In this document: positions 1-8,876 of the stretch, one piece after another
Layout: each line of letters opens with the position of its first letter
Numbering within the stretch: position 1 is the first letter of the stretch
DNA from: Elusimicrobiota bacterium
GTDB lineage: Bacteria > Elusimicrobiota > UBA8919
Direction: 5' to 3'
Assembly: GCA_028718185.1 (NCBI GenBank)
Contig: JAQUMH010000010.1
Coordinates: forward strand, 1-64,000
DNA length: 64,000 nt
Position numbers and translations under genes: made by a program
Notes under the pieces: generated by a model
What the model was told of the DNA's origin: nothing
Databases searched by the model: none
The model's input: only the letters and a program-made list of their open reading frames with translations

Positions 1-2
1 TA

Positions 3-251
3 GATGCATTTGTATTTGACAAACCGTTTGCTGATTTTCTAGTATTGCAGCATCCCAAATTGAAGATACTTTGCGACCAGCTTAGTTTTGAATATTATTC
101 ATTTGCGGTAGACAAAGGTGATCCTGACTTTTTGAGATGGTTAGATTATTTCCTGGCGGAGTTAAAGTTATCCGGCGACTATGAAGTAATATACAACAAG
201 TGGTTCAAAGACCAAAGCTGGAGAAACGTAAAAGCCGGAACAGACAAATAA
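3..251 (+). CDS. ABC transporter substrate-binding protein, family 3 (C-terminal fragment)
   Basis: The reading frame is open from the left edge, so the N-terminus lies outside the window; 82 residues are visible. The sequence ends with the pattern seen at the C-terminus of extracellular solute-binding proteins of family 3 (polar amino-acid binding): an aromatic SFAVDKGDPDFL stretch, then WLDYFLAELKLSG and YNKWF. In the family these are the last helices of the second lobe. Such proteins sit in the periplasm or on the membrane and deliver ligand to an ABC permease. An internal TTG could be read as a start, but the upstream frame (DAFVFDKPFADFL) continues the same fold, so this is a truncated gene and not a small one. 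A terminator follows about 110 bases downstream, separating it from the glycan genes. Confidence 0.75.
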   Translation, partial: DAFVFDKPFADFLVLQHPKLKILCDQLSFEYYSFAVDKGDPDFLRWLDYFLAELKLSGDYEVIYNKWFKDQSWRNVKAGTDK

Positions 252-364
252 TAAAAGTTTATCTTATCTTTTCAAGAACTACTTATTCTGTCCTGCCTAC
301 CATCCAGACAGGCGTTGTGGTATATTCAGTGAGTACATGAACAAAATACAAAAATGTTTTAAAA

Positions 365-409
365 TAATGCTAATGCTAAAATAAATGGTATTAGCATTTT
401 GTATTTTTA
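365..409 (+). terminator. Rho-independent terminator after the solute-binding protein gene
   Basis: A perfect 9-bp stem (AATGCTAAT pairing with ATTAGCATT) with a loop of about 15 bases is followed by TTGTATTTTTATT. It lies about 115 bases after the stop codon of the upstream gene and before the first GH123-like gene. Confidence 0.6.
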
Positions 410-410
410 T

Positions 411-455
411 TAGTGCTCGGAGCTCGGCTCTACCGCACCGGGCGAGTATGTAATC
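411..455 (+). repeat. Dispersed GC-rich element, copy A
   Basis: The element begins GTGCTCGGAGCTCGG, contains CTACCGCACCGGGCGAG and ends in TAATCC. It closely resembles the elements at 24383-24419 (same strand) and 24061-24097 (opposite strand). It is the only GC-rich patch in an otherwise AT-rich 250-base gap. Confidence 0.55.
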
Positions 456-510
456 CTGAAGAATTGAGAGAAATACAATAACATTATTATAGGTCATAAT
501 GGGGAGTGAT

Positions 511-2259
511 ATGAATTGTCAGAGATTTTTAAAATTGGTGTTACCGATTATTGCAGTTGTTAGTTTTTCCGCAAGTGTTGTTTTTGCGGCAGTATCTTAT
601 GATGCTTTTGTGGAAAACTCAATGGTAAGTGTATTCCGGGACAAAGTATTTACCGGTACAAACAAAACAATAGAACTATATGCAGCGAAAGACGAGTATG
701 AGCCTGCACAGATAATTATTATACCAAAAGGTAAAGAAGACCTTAAGAATATTAAGATAGAATTTAGTGATATTAAATATGCACTACCAGGTAACGATGA
801 AGGTGATGTTTTTACGATAAATAAGACTAATTTTGAGTATCATAATGCAGGATATTTAATTATAGAAGCAGGGGATTGGGTTTTTAAAGATCTTAGTGAA
901 GGTCAAAGACTATCGTTTCTAAATCCACGGCATCTTAAATCCATAGACGAACTTGTCGGATTACGTCCTGACCCGTTAAAATTAGACAAAGTATTTGATG
1001 CACATGCTAATAAAAACAATACAGTCTGGCTTACCTTTTATGTACCTAAAGATACGGTAGCAGGCACATATACCGGAACAGTATCTATTATCCCTGCAAA
1101 TGGTAAACGAACTGAAGTAAATATTTCCTTGAAAGTATGGGATTTTGTTTTAATAAAGGAATGTCCTCTAGGACTACTTCCTTGGGGAGACAATACAGCT
1201 GCAGCTAAAGCTATAGGAATACCTGAGTTTGAATACGCAAAGATGAAAGCAAAACATATGATTAAACTTCATCGCGGTAATTCATACCTTTCACATACTC
1301 CATTACCTGAAGTTAGTTATGAAATTTTTGACAAAGAGACAGAAGAACTTATGCAACTTGGTATGAACAAATTCTGGATTTTTATAGATATGCGGTATTT
1401 TTACCCTGCAGGACCTCTTCGTATTAAGAACAACGATGAACGTATGGGACCTGAACGACTTGCTGTACTTAAAAAATTATACAACCATCTGAAAGAGAAG
1501 GGCTGGTTGGATAATTTTATGTTAGTTACCTGGGATGAACCGGATTTTACCAAAGCAGGTATTCTTGAAAAGTGGCAGAAATCGCAACAAGAGATAAAAG
1601 ACGCCGGATTTACTAATTTCGAGACAGAATTTACCGGTCGAGCTTTAGGGTCTCTTAACCAGATGATAGGTTATACCGGAATATGGGTTGCTCATCTTGG
1701 ACTATGGGAAGGCGAGGCAACCGACTTTTTATTAGCAAGAAAGAAAGCAGGCGACAGAATAGGCTGGTATTGGGGCGCCACATTGGCTGCACCTGGTTAC
1801 ATGCATCATCATCTTTTAATAGAACAAAGAAATATTTACTGGCTTGCCTATAAATATAACATTGATTTTTTCTCCTTTTTTGATTATGACCTTGCTTTTA
1901 GAGAATCAGTACTACCTAAACTTTGGAAAAACAAAGAAGAGGCATATCCGGTTTCAAGAAGTTATATTTATCCCAATCCCACGCCAGATAAAAACAATCC
2001 GTTTTTAAGTTCAATCCGGGAAGAAGTCCTGCGGGAGGGTAGGGAAGATTATTGTTACCTGTATATGCTGGGACAATTAGTCGAGAAATCTAAAAAAGAA
2101 GGAAACACGCAACTGGCAAAAGAAGGAGAAGATATTCTTACCAAAAGTATGAACATGGTTGCTAGAAGTGCAACTGATTATTCCACGACTCCTTCTGATA
2201 TATATCAGGCAAAAAAAATGGTTGCCGAAACTATTCTAAAACTTTCAAATAAAAAATAG
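511..2259 (+). CDS. Secreted GH123-like / DUF4091 protein, paralogue 1
   Basis: Product of 582 residues with a signal peptide (MNCQRFLKLVLPIIAV, then small residues and a cut near VFA-AVS). The mature part has an N-terminal beta-sandwich ending in WLTFYVPKDTVAGTYTG, typical of the GH123 N-terminal domain. A catalytic-barrel region follows with TWDEPDF (D342-E343), then the C-terminal signature REEVLREGREDYCYLYML seen in DUF4091 proteins. Known GH123 enzymes are beta-N-acetylgalactosaminidases that use an adjacent acidic pair near this motif; equating D342-E343 with that pair is inference. An ATG lies 12 bases upstream, but GGGGAG stands just before the ATG at 511, so I chose 511. It is one of five paralogues in the window and is closest to those at 5391 and 20984. 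The substrate is unknown. Confidence 0.82.
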   Translation: MNCQRFLKLVLPIIAVVSFSASVVFAAVSYDAFVENSMVSVFRDKVFTGTNKTIELYAAKDEYEPAQIIIIPKGKEDLKNIKIEFSDIKYALPGNDEGDVFTINKTNFEYHNAGYLIIEAGDWVFKDLSEGQRLSFLNPRHLKSIDELVGLRPDPLKLDKVFDAHANKNNTVWLTFYVPKDTVAGTYTGTVSIIPANGKRTEVNISLKVWDFVLIKECPLGLLPWGDNTAAAKAIGIPEFEYAKMKAKHMIKLHRGNSYLSHTPLPEVSYEIFDKETEELMQLGMNKFWIFIDMRYFYPAGPLRIKNNDERMGPERLAVLKKLYNHLKEKGWLDNFMLVTWDEPDFTKAGILEKWQKSQQEIKDAGFTNFETEFTGRALGSLNQMIGYTGIWVAHLGLWEGEATDFLLARKKAGDRIGWYWGATLAAPGYMHHHLLIEQRNIYWLAYKYNIDFFSFFDYDLAFRESVLPKLWKNKEEAYPVSRSYIYPNPTPDKNNPFLSSIREEVLREGREDYCYLYMLGQLVEKSKKEGNTQLAKEGEDILTKSMNMVARSATDYSTTPSDIYQAKKMVAETILKLSNKK

Positions 2260-2321
2260 CAAGTAAGCATATAAGCGGGTTAGCAGGTCAGCGGATTAAT
2301 AATTTGAAATCCAAATTATAA

Positions 2322-2344
2322 TGTAGTTGCAAAGCTTCTTTGCA
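2322..2344 (+). repeat. GCAAAGC-type palindromic extragenic element
   Basis: TGTAGTTGCAAAGC followed by TTCTTTGCAGG is a short imperfect hairpin of the family found in many gaps of this window. A TTG inside it opens the downstream frame in silico but is not a credible start. Confidence 0.5.
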
Positions 2345-2407
2345 GGTGTTCAAGGTAGAAAAAAGAAAAAAATAAGAATCAAAAAACAAATAATCTCTGT
2401 CTATAAC

Positions 2408-3973
2408 ATGAATAAAAAAATACGAGAAGAATATTTTAGTAAAATCGATAAATCATTTGCTGGAATATTAGAAACACAATTAGGCAATATTAAAGAAGCG
2501 TCTAATATAATAGCGAGTGCTATAACTCAAGGAAAACTAATTTTCAGTTTTGGTAGCGGACTGTCTTTTGTACCATCTTTAGAATTATTTGACAGAGCAG
2601 GAGGGCTGGGTCCCGTCGATATAATCTATGATCCCACCTTCGGTAAAACAAAGAATAAAATAAATTCCGGCAAGCTACTCTTAGAAAAAGAGGGATATAT
2701 TCTTCCTCCTGAATGTGTTATTATTGTGATATCAGAATCCGGTGAAGACAACATATCGCTTGAAATAGCTAAAGAAGCAAAAAAACAAAAATTAAAAGTA
2801 ATTTCTTTAAGTCCTGTTAAAAGTAAGTTATTCAATATATCTGACGTAGGAATTAATATTTGTTTACCTAATCCAAAAGAAAAAGAATCAACAAAAATAA
2901 AAATATCTATTGCAATCACAAATAGTGCAATAATCATGAATATGATAGTTATAGAAACCATTACTTATTTAATGAGTATGGGTTATTCTAAATTACCGAT
3001 TTTTATAAGTTCAAATATTGATATTGGTGATGAACACAATAGTTCTGTTTATACTGACTTAAAAAAACGATTGGATAAACTTGGAATAAACTTTCACGGA
3101 AGCTGGACAAAAGAAGAAATAGCTCTTTTCCCTGAATTTAATAGTAGACCTACTGAACCCGATGATGTAGACCGGGTTATATCCGATTTCATAATTTCAC
3201 ATCAGGATATAGAAAATGCTAAGATGGAGTTAAAAAAAAATAAACATTTATATGAATTTTGGGAGAAAACCATTGATATTTTGTCGGAAATTGAAAATAT
3301 AGAATTAGAAAATATCAAAAAAGCATCAGAAATAATATCAGAAGCACTTAAAAACGGGAAAAGTATATTTGCACATGGCAGCGGACATTCAATATCTGTA
3401 TCTTTGGGCGGCTTGGGTGAAAGTGAATATCAGTTACCATGGAACATAATTTATGACCCGACTTTTGGCAAACTTGAGCGTGCAGAAGGATATGCTGCGA
3501 CTCTTCTGTCTCGGGGTAAATATAACATAACTTCGGGTGATGTTGTCGTAATCATCTCTAATTCAGGTAGGAATGCACTTCAGATAGAAATAGCTAATGA
3601 AGCCAAAAAGATAGGAGCAACAGTAATCGCTATAACGTCTTTAAAAACAACCGGGAATTCCCGTCATCATGATAACAAAAAATTGTGTGATGTAGCAGAT
3701 ATAGTTATAAACAATTGTGTACCTGCAGGAGATGTAACTGTAAAAATAGGAAATTTACCTATTAAAACAGGTTCTCCTTCAGTATTAATCGGAATAGCTA
3801 TAATGAAAACTATTTCTATTAAAGTAATTGAAAATCTTTCAAAAAAACTTTCTTTTCTAGAAATAAAAAAACTCTTAAAAAAACCTAATCTTCGGGGACC
3901 TTGGACAAAAACAGCCCTTCAAAAATACAGTGATTTGATTGACAAAAAAGAAATAGACAATTGTGTCTTTTAG
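2408..3973 (+). CDS. Tandem double SIS-domain protein (UPF0309-like)
   Basis: Product of 521 residues made of two copies of a SIS (sugar isomerase) domain of the UPF0309 type, about residues 1-250 and 270-515. Each half has GKLIFSFGSG or GKSIFAHGSGHS, IIYDPTFGK, and a phosphosugar-binding loop. The loop is SESGED in the first half and SNSGRN in the second. The second half keeps the family pattern SRHHDNKKLCDVADIVI and PAGD; the first half has lost it (PNPKEKES), so it is probably regulatory or structural. SIS domains bind or isomerise phosphosugars in the cytoplasm; no signal peptide is seen. The longer in-frame start at 2327 lies inside a palindromic repeat, so I chose the ATG at 2408. It sits between GH123-like and ceramidase-like genes, consistent with amino-sugar metabolism. 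Confidence 0.8.
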   Translation: MNKKIREEYFSKIDKSFAGILETQLGNIKEASNIIASAITQGKLIFSFGSGLSFVPSLELFDRAGGLGPVDIIYDPTFGKTKNKINSGKLLLEKEGYILPPECVIIVISESGEDNISLEIAKEAKKQKLKVISLSPVKSKLFNISDVGINICLPNPKEKESTKIKISIAITNSAIIMNMIVIETITYLMSMGYSKLPIFISSNIDIGDEHNSSVYTDLKKRLDKLGINFHGSWTKEEIALFPEFNSRPTEPDDVDRVISDFIISHQDIENAKMELKKNKHLYEFWEKTIDILSEIENIELENIKKASEIISEALKNGKSIFAHGSGHSISVSLGGLGESEYQLPWNIIYDPTFGKLERAEGYAATLLSRGKYNITSGDVVVIISNSGRNALQIEIANEAKKIGATVIAITSLKTTGNSRHHDNKKLCDVADIVINNCVPAGDVTVKIGNLPIKTGSPSVLIGIAIMKTISIKVIENLSKKLSFLEIKKLLKKPNLRGPWTKTALQKYSDLIDKKEIDNCVF

Positions 3974-4002
3974 TGAGATTTAAAAATATTTAAAAAAATA
4001 CT

Positions 4003-5301
4003 ATGATTAGTAACAAGCTTAAAGCTGGTGTAGGAAAAGTCGATATTACTCCTCCTGTTGGAATTGATTTGTCCGGGTATATTGCCAGGACGGGACCTTC
4101 TTCAGATATTCATGATAAACTTTACGCTAAGGTATTATTATTAAATGATACTAAAACAGAAGTTGCCATAATTACATCAGACCTTCTTGGTATTAACATA
4201 GATTTGGTTGAAAAGATACGTAATTTGGCTGAGAAAAAAACCGGAATAATTAAAGAGAATATTATAATTTCCGCATCACATACCCATTCCGGACCGGCAA
4301 TATTTTTTTTACGTGATTGCGGAGAAATTGACAATGATTATTTAAATGCTTTACCAAAACTTATTGTTGATGCTATTTTAATAGCAAAAAATAATATGAA
4401 AGAGTCTCTTGTTGGAGCAGGTAGCGGTAAGGTTGAAATAAATGTAAACAGGTTTGACCCTGAAGGTCCAAAAGATTCAGAAGTCGGTGTTGTTAAATTT
4501 GAAGATACTAATAAAAATTTAATTGCGTGTATCGTTAATTATACATGTCATCCAACGTCTCTTAAGGGTGATACTCTTCCTTTCATTTCCGCCGATTATC
4601 CCGGAGTAATAATGAGCCTGATTGAAACAGTATATCCGGGTGCAATAGCGCTCTTCACAAACGGAGCTTGCGGAAATATTACTGCCAAAAAACCTGAATT
4701 CAAAGGTGATTTCAATGCAATGCAAAAACTCGGGCTTGCATTAGGAGGAGAAGTACTGAAGATACTCCAAATGATAAAAGTTACTCCGGAATTAAATCTA
4801 AATTTAAAAAGTAAAAATATACTACTGCCTTTGAATATTCCAAAAACAACATCAGTAAAAAAAGAATTACAACAGTTAAAAATAAATAAAAACAACCAGA
4901 GTAAAACACGACAGAAACAATTAAATGTACTTGTTAAGTGGTGTGAAACCGTAATTCCTTTACTACAAAAAAAAGAATATAAAAAAAATATTGAAATAGA
5001 AATTAAGACTTTGACTATAAACAATATGGCATTGGTTTTTATTCCAGCAGAGTTGTTTGTAGAATTAGGTCTTGAAATTAAAAATAAATCCAATATGCAA
5101 TATTGTTTTATTGTCGGATATGCAAATGGTAATATAGGTTACATACCTACTATTCAAGCATACAGAAAAAGCGGATACGAAGTCGATAGCGCATATAAAT
5201 ATTATGGAACTTTTCCCATTAAAATAGGTTCAGGAGAGTTAATAAAAGATACAGCTATTAAATTGTTGAAAGAAACTATAAAATTAAAGAAAAAGTTATA
5301 G
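4003..5301 (+). CDS. Neutral/alkaline ceramidase-family hydrolase (short, cytoplasmic type)
   Basis: Product of 432 residues beginning AGVGKVDITPPVGIDLSGY, the N-terminal pattern of the neutral ceramidase family. ASHTHSGP (about residues 91-98) and NYTCHPTS carry the two histidines expected to bind zinc. The segment FTNGACGNIT replaces the nucleophilic-serine segment of true ceramidases, and I do not see that serine. There is no signal peptide, and the protein is far shorter than characterised bacterial ceramidases (about 650 residues), lacking their C-terminal sandwich. It is therefore best read as a metal-dependent amidase or hydrolase of this superfamily with unknown substrate. It starts 29 bases after the SIS gene and is likely co-transcribed. 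No strong ribosome-binding site is seen. Confidence 0.72.
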   Translation: MISNKLKAGVGKVDITPPVGIDLSGYIARTGPSSDIHDKLYAKVLLLNDTKTEVAIITSDLLGINIDLVEKIRNLAEKKTGIIKENIIISASHTHSGPAIFFLRDCGEIDNDYLNALPKLIVDAILIAKNNMKESLVGAGSGKVEINVNRFDPEGPKDSEVGVVKFEDTNKNLIACIVNYTCHPTSLKGDTLPFISADYPGVIMSLIETVYPGAIALFTNGACGNITAKKPEFKGDFNAMQKLGLALGGEVLKILQMIKVTPELNLNLKSKNILLPLNIPKTTSVKKELQQLKINKNNQSKTRQKQLNVLVKWCETVIPLLQKKEYKKNIEIEIKTLTINNMALVFIPAELFVELGLEIKNKSNMQYCFIVGYANGNIGYIPTIQAYRKSGYEVDSAYKYYGTFPIKIGSGELIKDTAIKLLKETIKLKKKL

Positions 5302-5370
5302 AGTTTGTAGAGTTTTAGAGTTTATAGAGTTTAAGTTCAAAACCCTATAATCCTAAAACTCTATAACAGA
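5295..5370 (+). repeat. TATAGAGTT word-repeat, inverted-repeat form
   Basis: Several degenerate copies of TATAGAGTTT run from the ceramidase-like stop codon and are answered by AACTCTATAAC at the far end, so the whole block can fold back on itself. Related blocks lie at 7170, 22777 and 45560. It could act as a weak terminator between the two genes. Confidence 0.6.
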
Positions 5371-5390
5371 ATTTGATGGGAGGTTGTATT

Positions 5391-7163
5391 ATGGATTGGA
5401 AAAGATTTTTTGGTGTGGCAGTGTTAGTAACTGTAATTGTTGGTTTTTGGGCAAGTGTTTCCACAGCAGCGGTGATGTATGATGCTTTTGTGGAAAACTC
5501 AATGGTAAGCATATTCCGGGACAAAGCATTTACCGGTATTACTAAATCCATAGAACTATATGCAGCGAAAGACGAGTATGAACCTGCGCAGATAGTTATA
5601 ATCCCAAAAGGTACAGAAGACCTTAAGGGTATAAAGGTGGAATTTAGTGATCTTGCATATGCTTTACCGGGTAATGATGAAGGCGATGTTTTTAAGATAA
5701 GTAAAACTAATTTTGAATATCATTTTGCAGCATGGATAAACATAGATGCAGTAAAGTATAACTTAGATTTGAATGCCGGACAAACGCAATCGTTCCTAAA
5801 TGCACGTCATCTTAAATCTTTAGATGAAATTTATGGTTTTCGTCCTGACCCGTTAAAATCAGATAAAGTATTTGATGCACATTCTAATAAGAACAATACA
5901 CTATGGCTTACTTTTTATGTACCTAAAGATGCAGTAGCAGGAACATATACCGGAACAGTTTCTATTATCCCTGCAAATGGTAAACGAACAGACATAAATA
6001 TTTCCTTAAAAGTATGGGATTTTGTTTTAATAAAAGAATGTCCTTATGAACTAAACGCATGGGGAGACGATACGGCTGCTGCTAAAGCATTAGGGATAGA
6101 TGAGTTTGAGTATAAAAAGCTGATATCAAAACATTTGATTAAACTTAATCGTGGCAATACGTGTTTGGCATGGAATCCGCCATCTGAGGGTTCTTATGAT
6201 ACATTTGATAAACAGACAGAAGAGCTTATGCAGCTTGGTATGGACAAGTTTTGGATTTTTATAGATATGAGGTATTTCTATCCTGCAGGACCGCTTCGTA
6301 CTAAGAACACCGATGAGCGCATGGGTCCGGAACGACAGGCAATACTTAAAAGGTTATATAACCATTTAAAAGAAAAAGGCTGGTTAGATAATTTTATTTT
6401 ATTTACATGGGATGAACCTGATTTTACCAAAGCAGGTAATCTCGAGAAGTGGCAGAAATCACAAAAGGAATTAAAAGATGCCGGATTTAAAAATTATTTT
6501 ACAGATTTTACCGGTCGTGCTTTAGGGTCTCTCAACCAGATGATAGGTTATGCAGGTATATGGTGTGCTCATCTTGGGCTGTGGGAAGGTGAGGCGACCG
6601 ACTTTTTAATAGCAAGAAAGAAAGCGGGAGACAGGGTAGGTTGGTATTGGGGTGCGACATTAGTTGCTCCCGGATACATGCAAACTCATCTTTTAATAGA
6701 ACAACGAATTATCTCCTGGCTTGCCTATAAATATGATATATCTTTATTTCCTATTTGGAATTATGACCAAAGTTGGAGAGGATATGACTATGGTGATAGA
6801 GATGGAGTAAAAACTTTTTGGAAAACTAATGACGAATCATTCCCGATAACTAGTCTGACAAGAAATTTCATTTATTCTAATCCTACGCCGGATAAAAGCA
6901 ATCCGTTTTTAAGTTCAATCCGCGAAGAAGTTCTACGGGACGGCAGGGAAGATAATTGTTATCTCTATATGTTAGGACAATTAGTTGAAAAAAATAAAAA
7001 AGCAGGAAACGCACAACTTGCAAAAGAAGGTGAAAAAGTGCTTACTAAAAGCATGGATATGGTTGCTAAAAGTATGACAACTTACACTACAACTCCTTCT
7101 GATATATATGAGGCGAAAAAAATGGTTGCCGAAGCAATTCTGAAACTTTCAAATAAAAGATAA
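5391..7163 (+). CDS. Secreted GH123-like / DUF4091 protein, paralogue 2
   Basis: Product of 590 residues with signal peptide MDWKRFFGVAVLVTVIVG, cut near TAA-AVM. The layout matches paralogue 1: an N-terminal sandwich with WLTFYVPKDAVAGTYTG, the acidic pair D341-E342 in TWDEPDF, and the C-terminal REEVLRDGREDNCYLYML. A GGGAGG box seven bases upstream fixes the start at the ATG at 5391; the TTG and ATG further upstream overlap that box. Around residues 455-485 it has an insertion rich in Asp, Tyr and Trp (SWRGYDYGDRDG) not present in paralogues 1 and 4, in a region that may shape the substrate pocket. It lies just upstream of a GH3 gene. Confidence 0.82.
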   Translation: MDWKRFFGVAVLVTVIVGFWASVSTAAVMYDAFVENSMVSIFRDKAFTGITKSIELYAAKDEYEPAQIVIIPKGTEDLKGIKVEFSDLAYALPGNDEGDVFKISKTNFEYHFAAWINIDAVKYNLDLNAGQTQSFLNARHLKSLDEIYGFRPDPLKSDKVFDAHSNKNNTLWLTFYVPKDAVAGTYTGTVSIIPANGKRTDINISLKVWDFVLIKECPYELNAWGDDTAAAKALGIDEFEYKKLISKHLIKLNRGNTCLAWNPPSEGSYDTFDKQTEELMQLGMDKFWIFIDMRYFYPAGPLRTKNTDERMGPERQAILKRLYNHLKEKGWLDNFILFTWDEPDFTKAGNLEKWQKSQKELKDAGFKNYFTDFTGRALGSLNQMIGYAGIWCAHLGLWEGEATDFLIARKKAGDRVGWYWGATLVAPGYMQTHLLIEQRIISWLAYKYDISLFPIWNYDQSWRGYDYGDRDGVKTFWKTNDESFPITSLTRNFIYSNPTPDKSNPFLSSIREEVLRDGREDNCYLYMLGQLVEKNKKAGNAQLAKEGEKVLTKSMDMVAKSMTTYTTTPSDIYEAKKMVAEAILKLSNKR

Positions 7164-7169
7164 GAGAAA

Positions 7170-7214
7170 AAGTTATAGAGTTTATAGCGTTTATAGAGTT
7201 AAAACCCTATAACA
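7170..7214 (+). repeat. TATAGAGTT word-repeat
   Basis: GTTATAGAGTTTATAGCG followed by TTTATAGAGTT and ending in CCCTATAAC: a short fold-back block filling the gap between the GH123-like and GH3 genes. Confidence 0.55.
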
Positions 7215-7233
7215 CACATTACAGGAGAAAACT

Positions 7234-8799
7234 ATGATCACAGTTGAACAACTTAGTTTAGAGCAGAAGGTAGGTCAGATGTTTATGGCTCGGGGACCAT
7301 TAACCGGCAACAAGTTCCGCGAAGAAATAATAAAACTCGCAAAAGAAGGTAAACTAACCGGTCTCAGCGGATTCAGGGGTGTAGCAGAAAAAGCAGAATC
7401 TTACAAAAAAGATATAGATTTCCTTAAATCCATATCTCCAATTCCGATGCTTTACGCTACAAATACGGAATCCGGTGCTCCTCTTAGTAGTTTACCATAT
7501 GTTATAGCATTTGGAGCGATCGGTTCCGAAGATTACGCATATAGAGCTGCCTTACTTGCAGGACGACGGGCAAAAGCTATCGGGTGTAATATGACATTCA
7601 GTCCCGTGCTTGATGTTGCATTTGCCCCTGATTCTTGTGTAATAAACATTCGCTCTATAAGTTCAAATATTTCCGACGTATGCAGATTAGGAACTGCTAT
7701 GGTAAAAGGTTATCAGGATGCAGGACTAATACCTACTCCAAAACAGTATCCGGGATGCGGTCGTTCGCCTGTTGACCCCCACATAGAACCATCAATAGTT
7801 GATTGTGACGAAAAGACTTTTAATGACGAAGAACTCGAAATATATAGATATTGCATCAAGCATGGTAACCCGCGCGGAATAATGAGCGGACATACTATTG
7901 TTACATCTGTTGATCCTGATAATTTATGTACAACATCAAAAAAATTAGTTACTATACTCAGAAAGATGGGTTTTGAAGGTATCCTGATTACTGATTCTTT
8001 AGCAATGAGAAGTATAAAATTAAAACTAAAAAAGGAAGATATTTTCAGGGAAACATTAGCATCCGGACACGATATTTTACTTGCAGATTATGATTTAAGC
8101 CCAATTGAACAGATTTCTTATATGTTAAAAGCGGTTAAGGATGGTTATGTCAGCGAAGAACAGATAAATACATCTGTGAAAAGAATCCTCGATAATAAAT
8201 CATGGGCAGATAATAATAAAGGCGGAATAGAAAAATTAACTTATTCCGATTTAGGAGAAGATTATTATAAACTAAGTCTTGAGGTTTCCCGCAAAGCAAT
8301 AACAATGACAGGTAATTTTGAGCGGATTGGGAGCGGTAAAGGCACGCTCTTTATTGTTGTACCCGAAGAAAATAAACAAAACTTATCTTCAAAAGAAACC
8401 GGAATAGGGGATGTAAATACTACTGATTATTCCCTGAACTTAAAAAAAACATTTCCGGAAGCACAAGTATTGACCTTACCATCAAATCTTACTGCTGATG
8501 ACGTTGCAAATGCACTTGATGCAACAATAGAATATTCAAATGTTATTTTTTCAACTTATGCATTACCTTCGTGTTATAAAGGACCTGCTGATATTCCGGG
8601 AATTGTATTATCGCTTATCAGCGGACTAAGGAACAAGATTAAGGTTATGGTTCTATTCGGTAATCCTTACGCAGGACGACATTTGCCAAAGTTGCCGTGT
8701 GTAATTTATCCGTATTATGGCGGTTTTGTTGAACAAGCAGCAATCGAACTTTTACAAGGAAAATTAAAACCAACCGGTAAATTACCTGTTAAATTTTAA
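7234..8799 (+). CDS. Glycoside hydrolase family 3 (NagZ-type beta-N-acetylhexosaminidase-like)
   Basis: Product of 521 residues with no signal peptide, so probably cytoplasmic. The N-terminal barrel shows SLEQKVGQMF, FSPVLDV and KQYPGCGRSPVDPHIE. The last is a variant of the NagZ loop KHFPGHG...DSH, keeping the Asp-His dyad (D181, H183) that serves as acid/base in NagZ-type GH3. The nucleophile is predicted to be D254 in GILITDSLAM. A C-terminal alpha/beta domain ends in LKPTGKLPVKF, typical of two-domain GH3. The dyad favours N-acetylglucosaminide hydrolysis, possibly by phosphorolysis as in some family members. The altered loop (H to Q, second H to C) leaves specificity open. The start follows an ACAGGAG box. 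Confidence 0.82.
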   Translation: MITVEQLSLEQKVGQMFMARGPLTGNKFREEIIKLAKEGKLTGLSGFRGVAEKAESYKKDIDFLKSISPIPMLYATNTESGAPLSSLPYVIAFGAIGSEDYAYRAALLAGRRAKAIGCNMTFSPVLDVAFAPDSCVINIRSISSNISDVCRLGTAMVKGYQDAGLIPTPKQYPGCGRSPVDPHIEPSIVDCDEKTFNDEELEIYRYCIKHGNPRGIMSGHTIVTSVDPDNLCTTSKKLVTILRKMGFEGILITDSLAMRSIKLKLKKEDIFRETLASGHDILLADYDLSPIEQISYMLKAVKDGYVSEEQINTSVKRILDNKSWADNNKGGIEKLTYSDLGEDYYKLSLEVSRKAITMTGNFERIGSGKGTLFIVVPEENKQNLSSKETGIGDVNTTDYSLNLKKTFPEAQVLTLPSNLTADDVANALDATIEYSNVIFSTYALPSCYKGPADIPGIVLSLISGLRNKIKVMVLFGNPYAGRHLPKLPCVIYPYYGGFVEQAAIELLQGKLKPTGKLPVKF

Positions 8800-8876
8800 A
8801 TATTATTGTCAGGTGATTATTCGGTAAATAGTAAAGATTGCTCTTGTAAATAAAAGAAAAAAGGAGATAAGTATAG

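Noticed and set aside
2327-2407. N-terminal extension of the SIS protein from a TTG
   Set aside because: The extra 27 codons lie in a palindromic repeat and a poly-Lys-like stretch, and the domain starts after the ATG at 2408.
4122-5093. Leftward reading frames inside the ceramidase-like gene and other large genes
   Set aside because: They lie wholly within well-supported genes, have low-complexity or unnatural composition, and show no domain pattern or ribosome-binding site.
4003-5301. A glycosphingolipid pathway built from ceramidase plus GH123 plus GH20
   Set aside because: It is attractive because a founding GH123 enzyme acts on glycolipids, but the ceramidase-family protein is short, has no signal peptide and lacks the nucleophile-serine segment. 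I keep it only as a family-level call.
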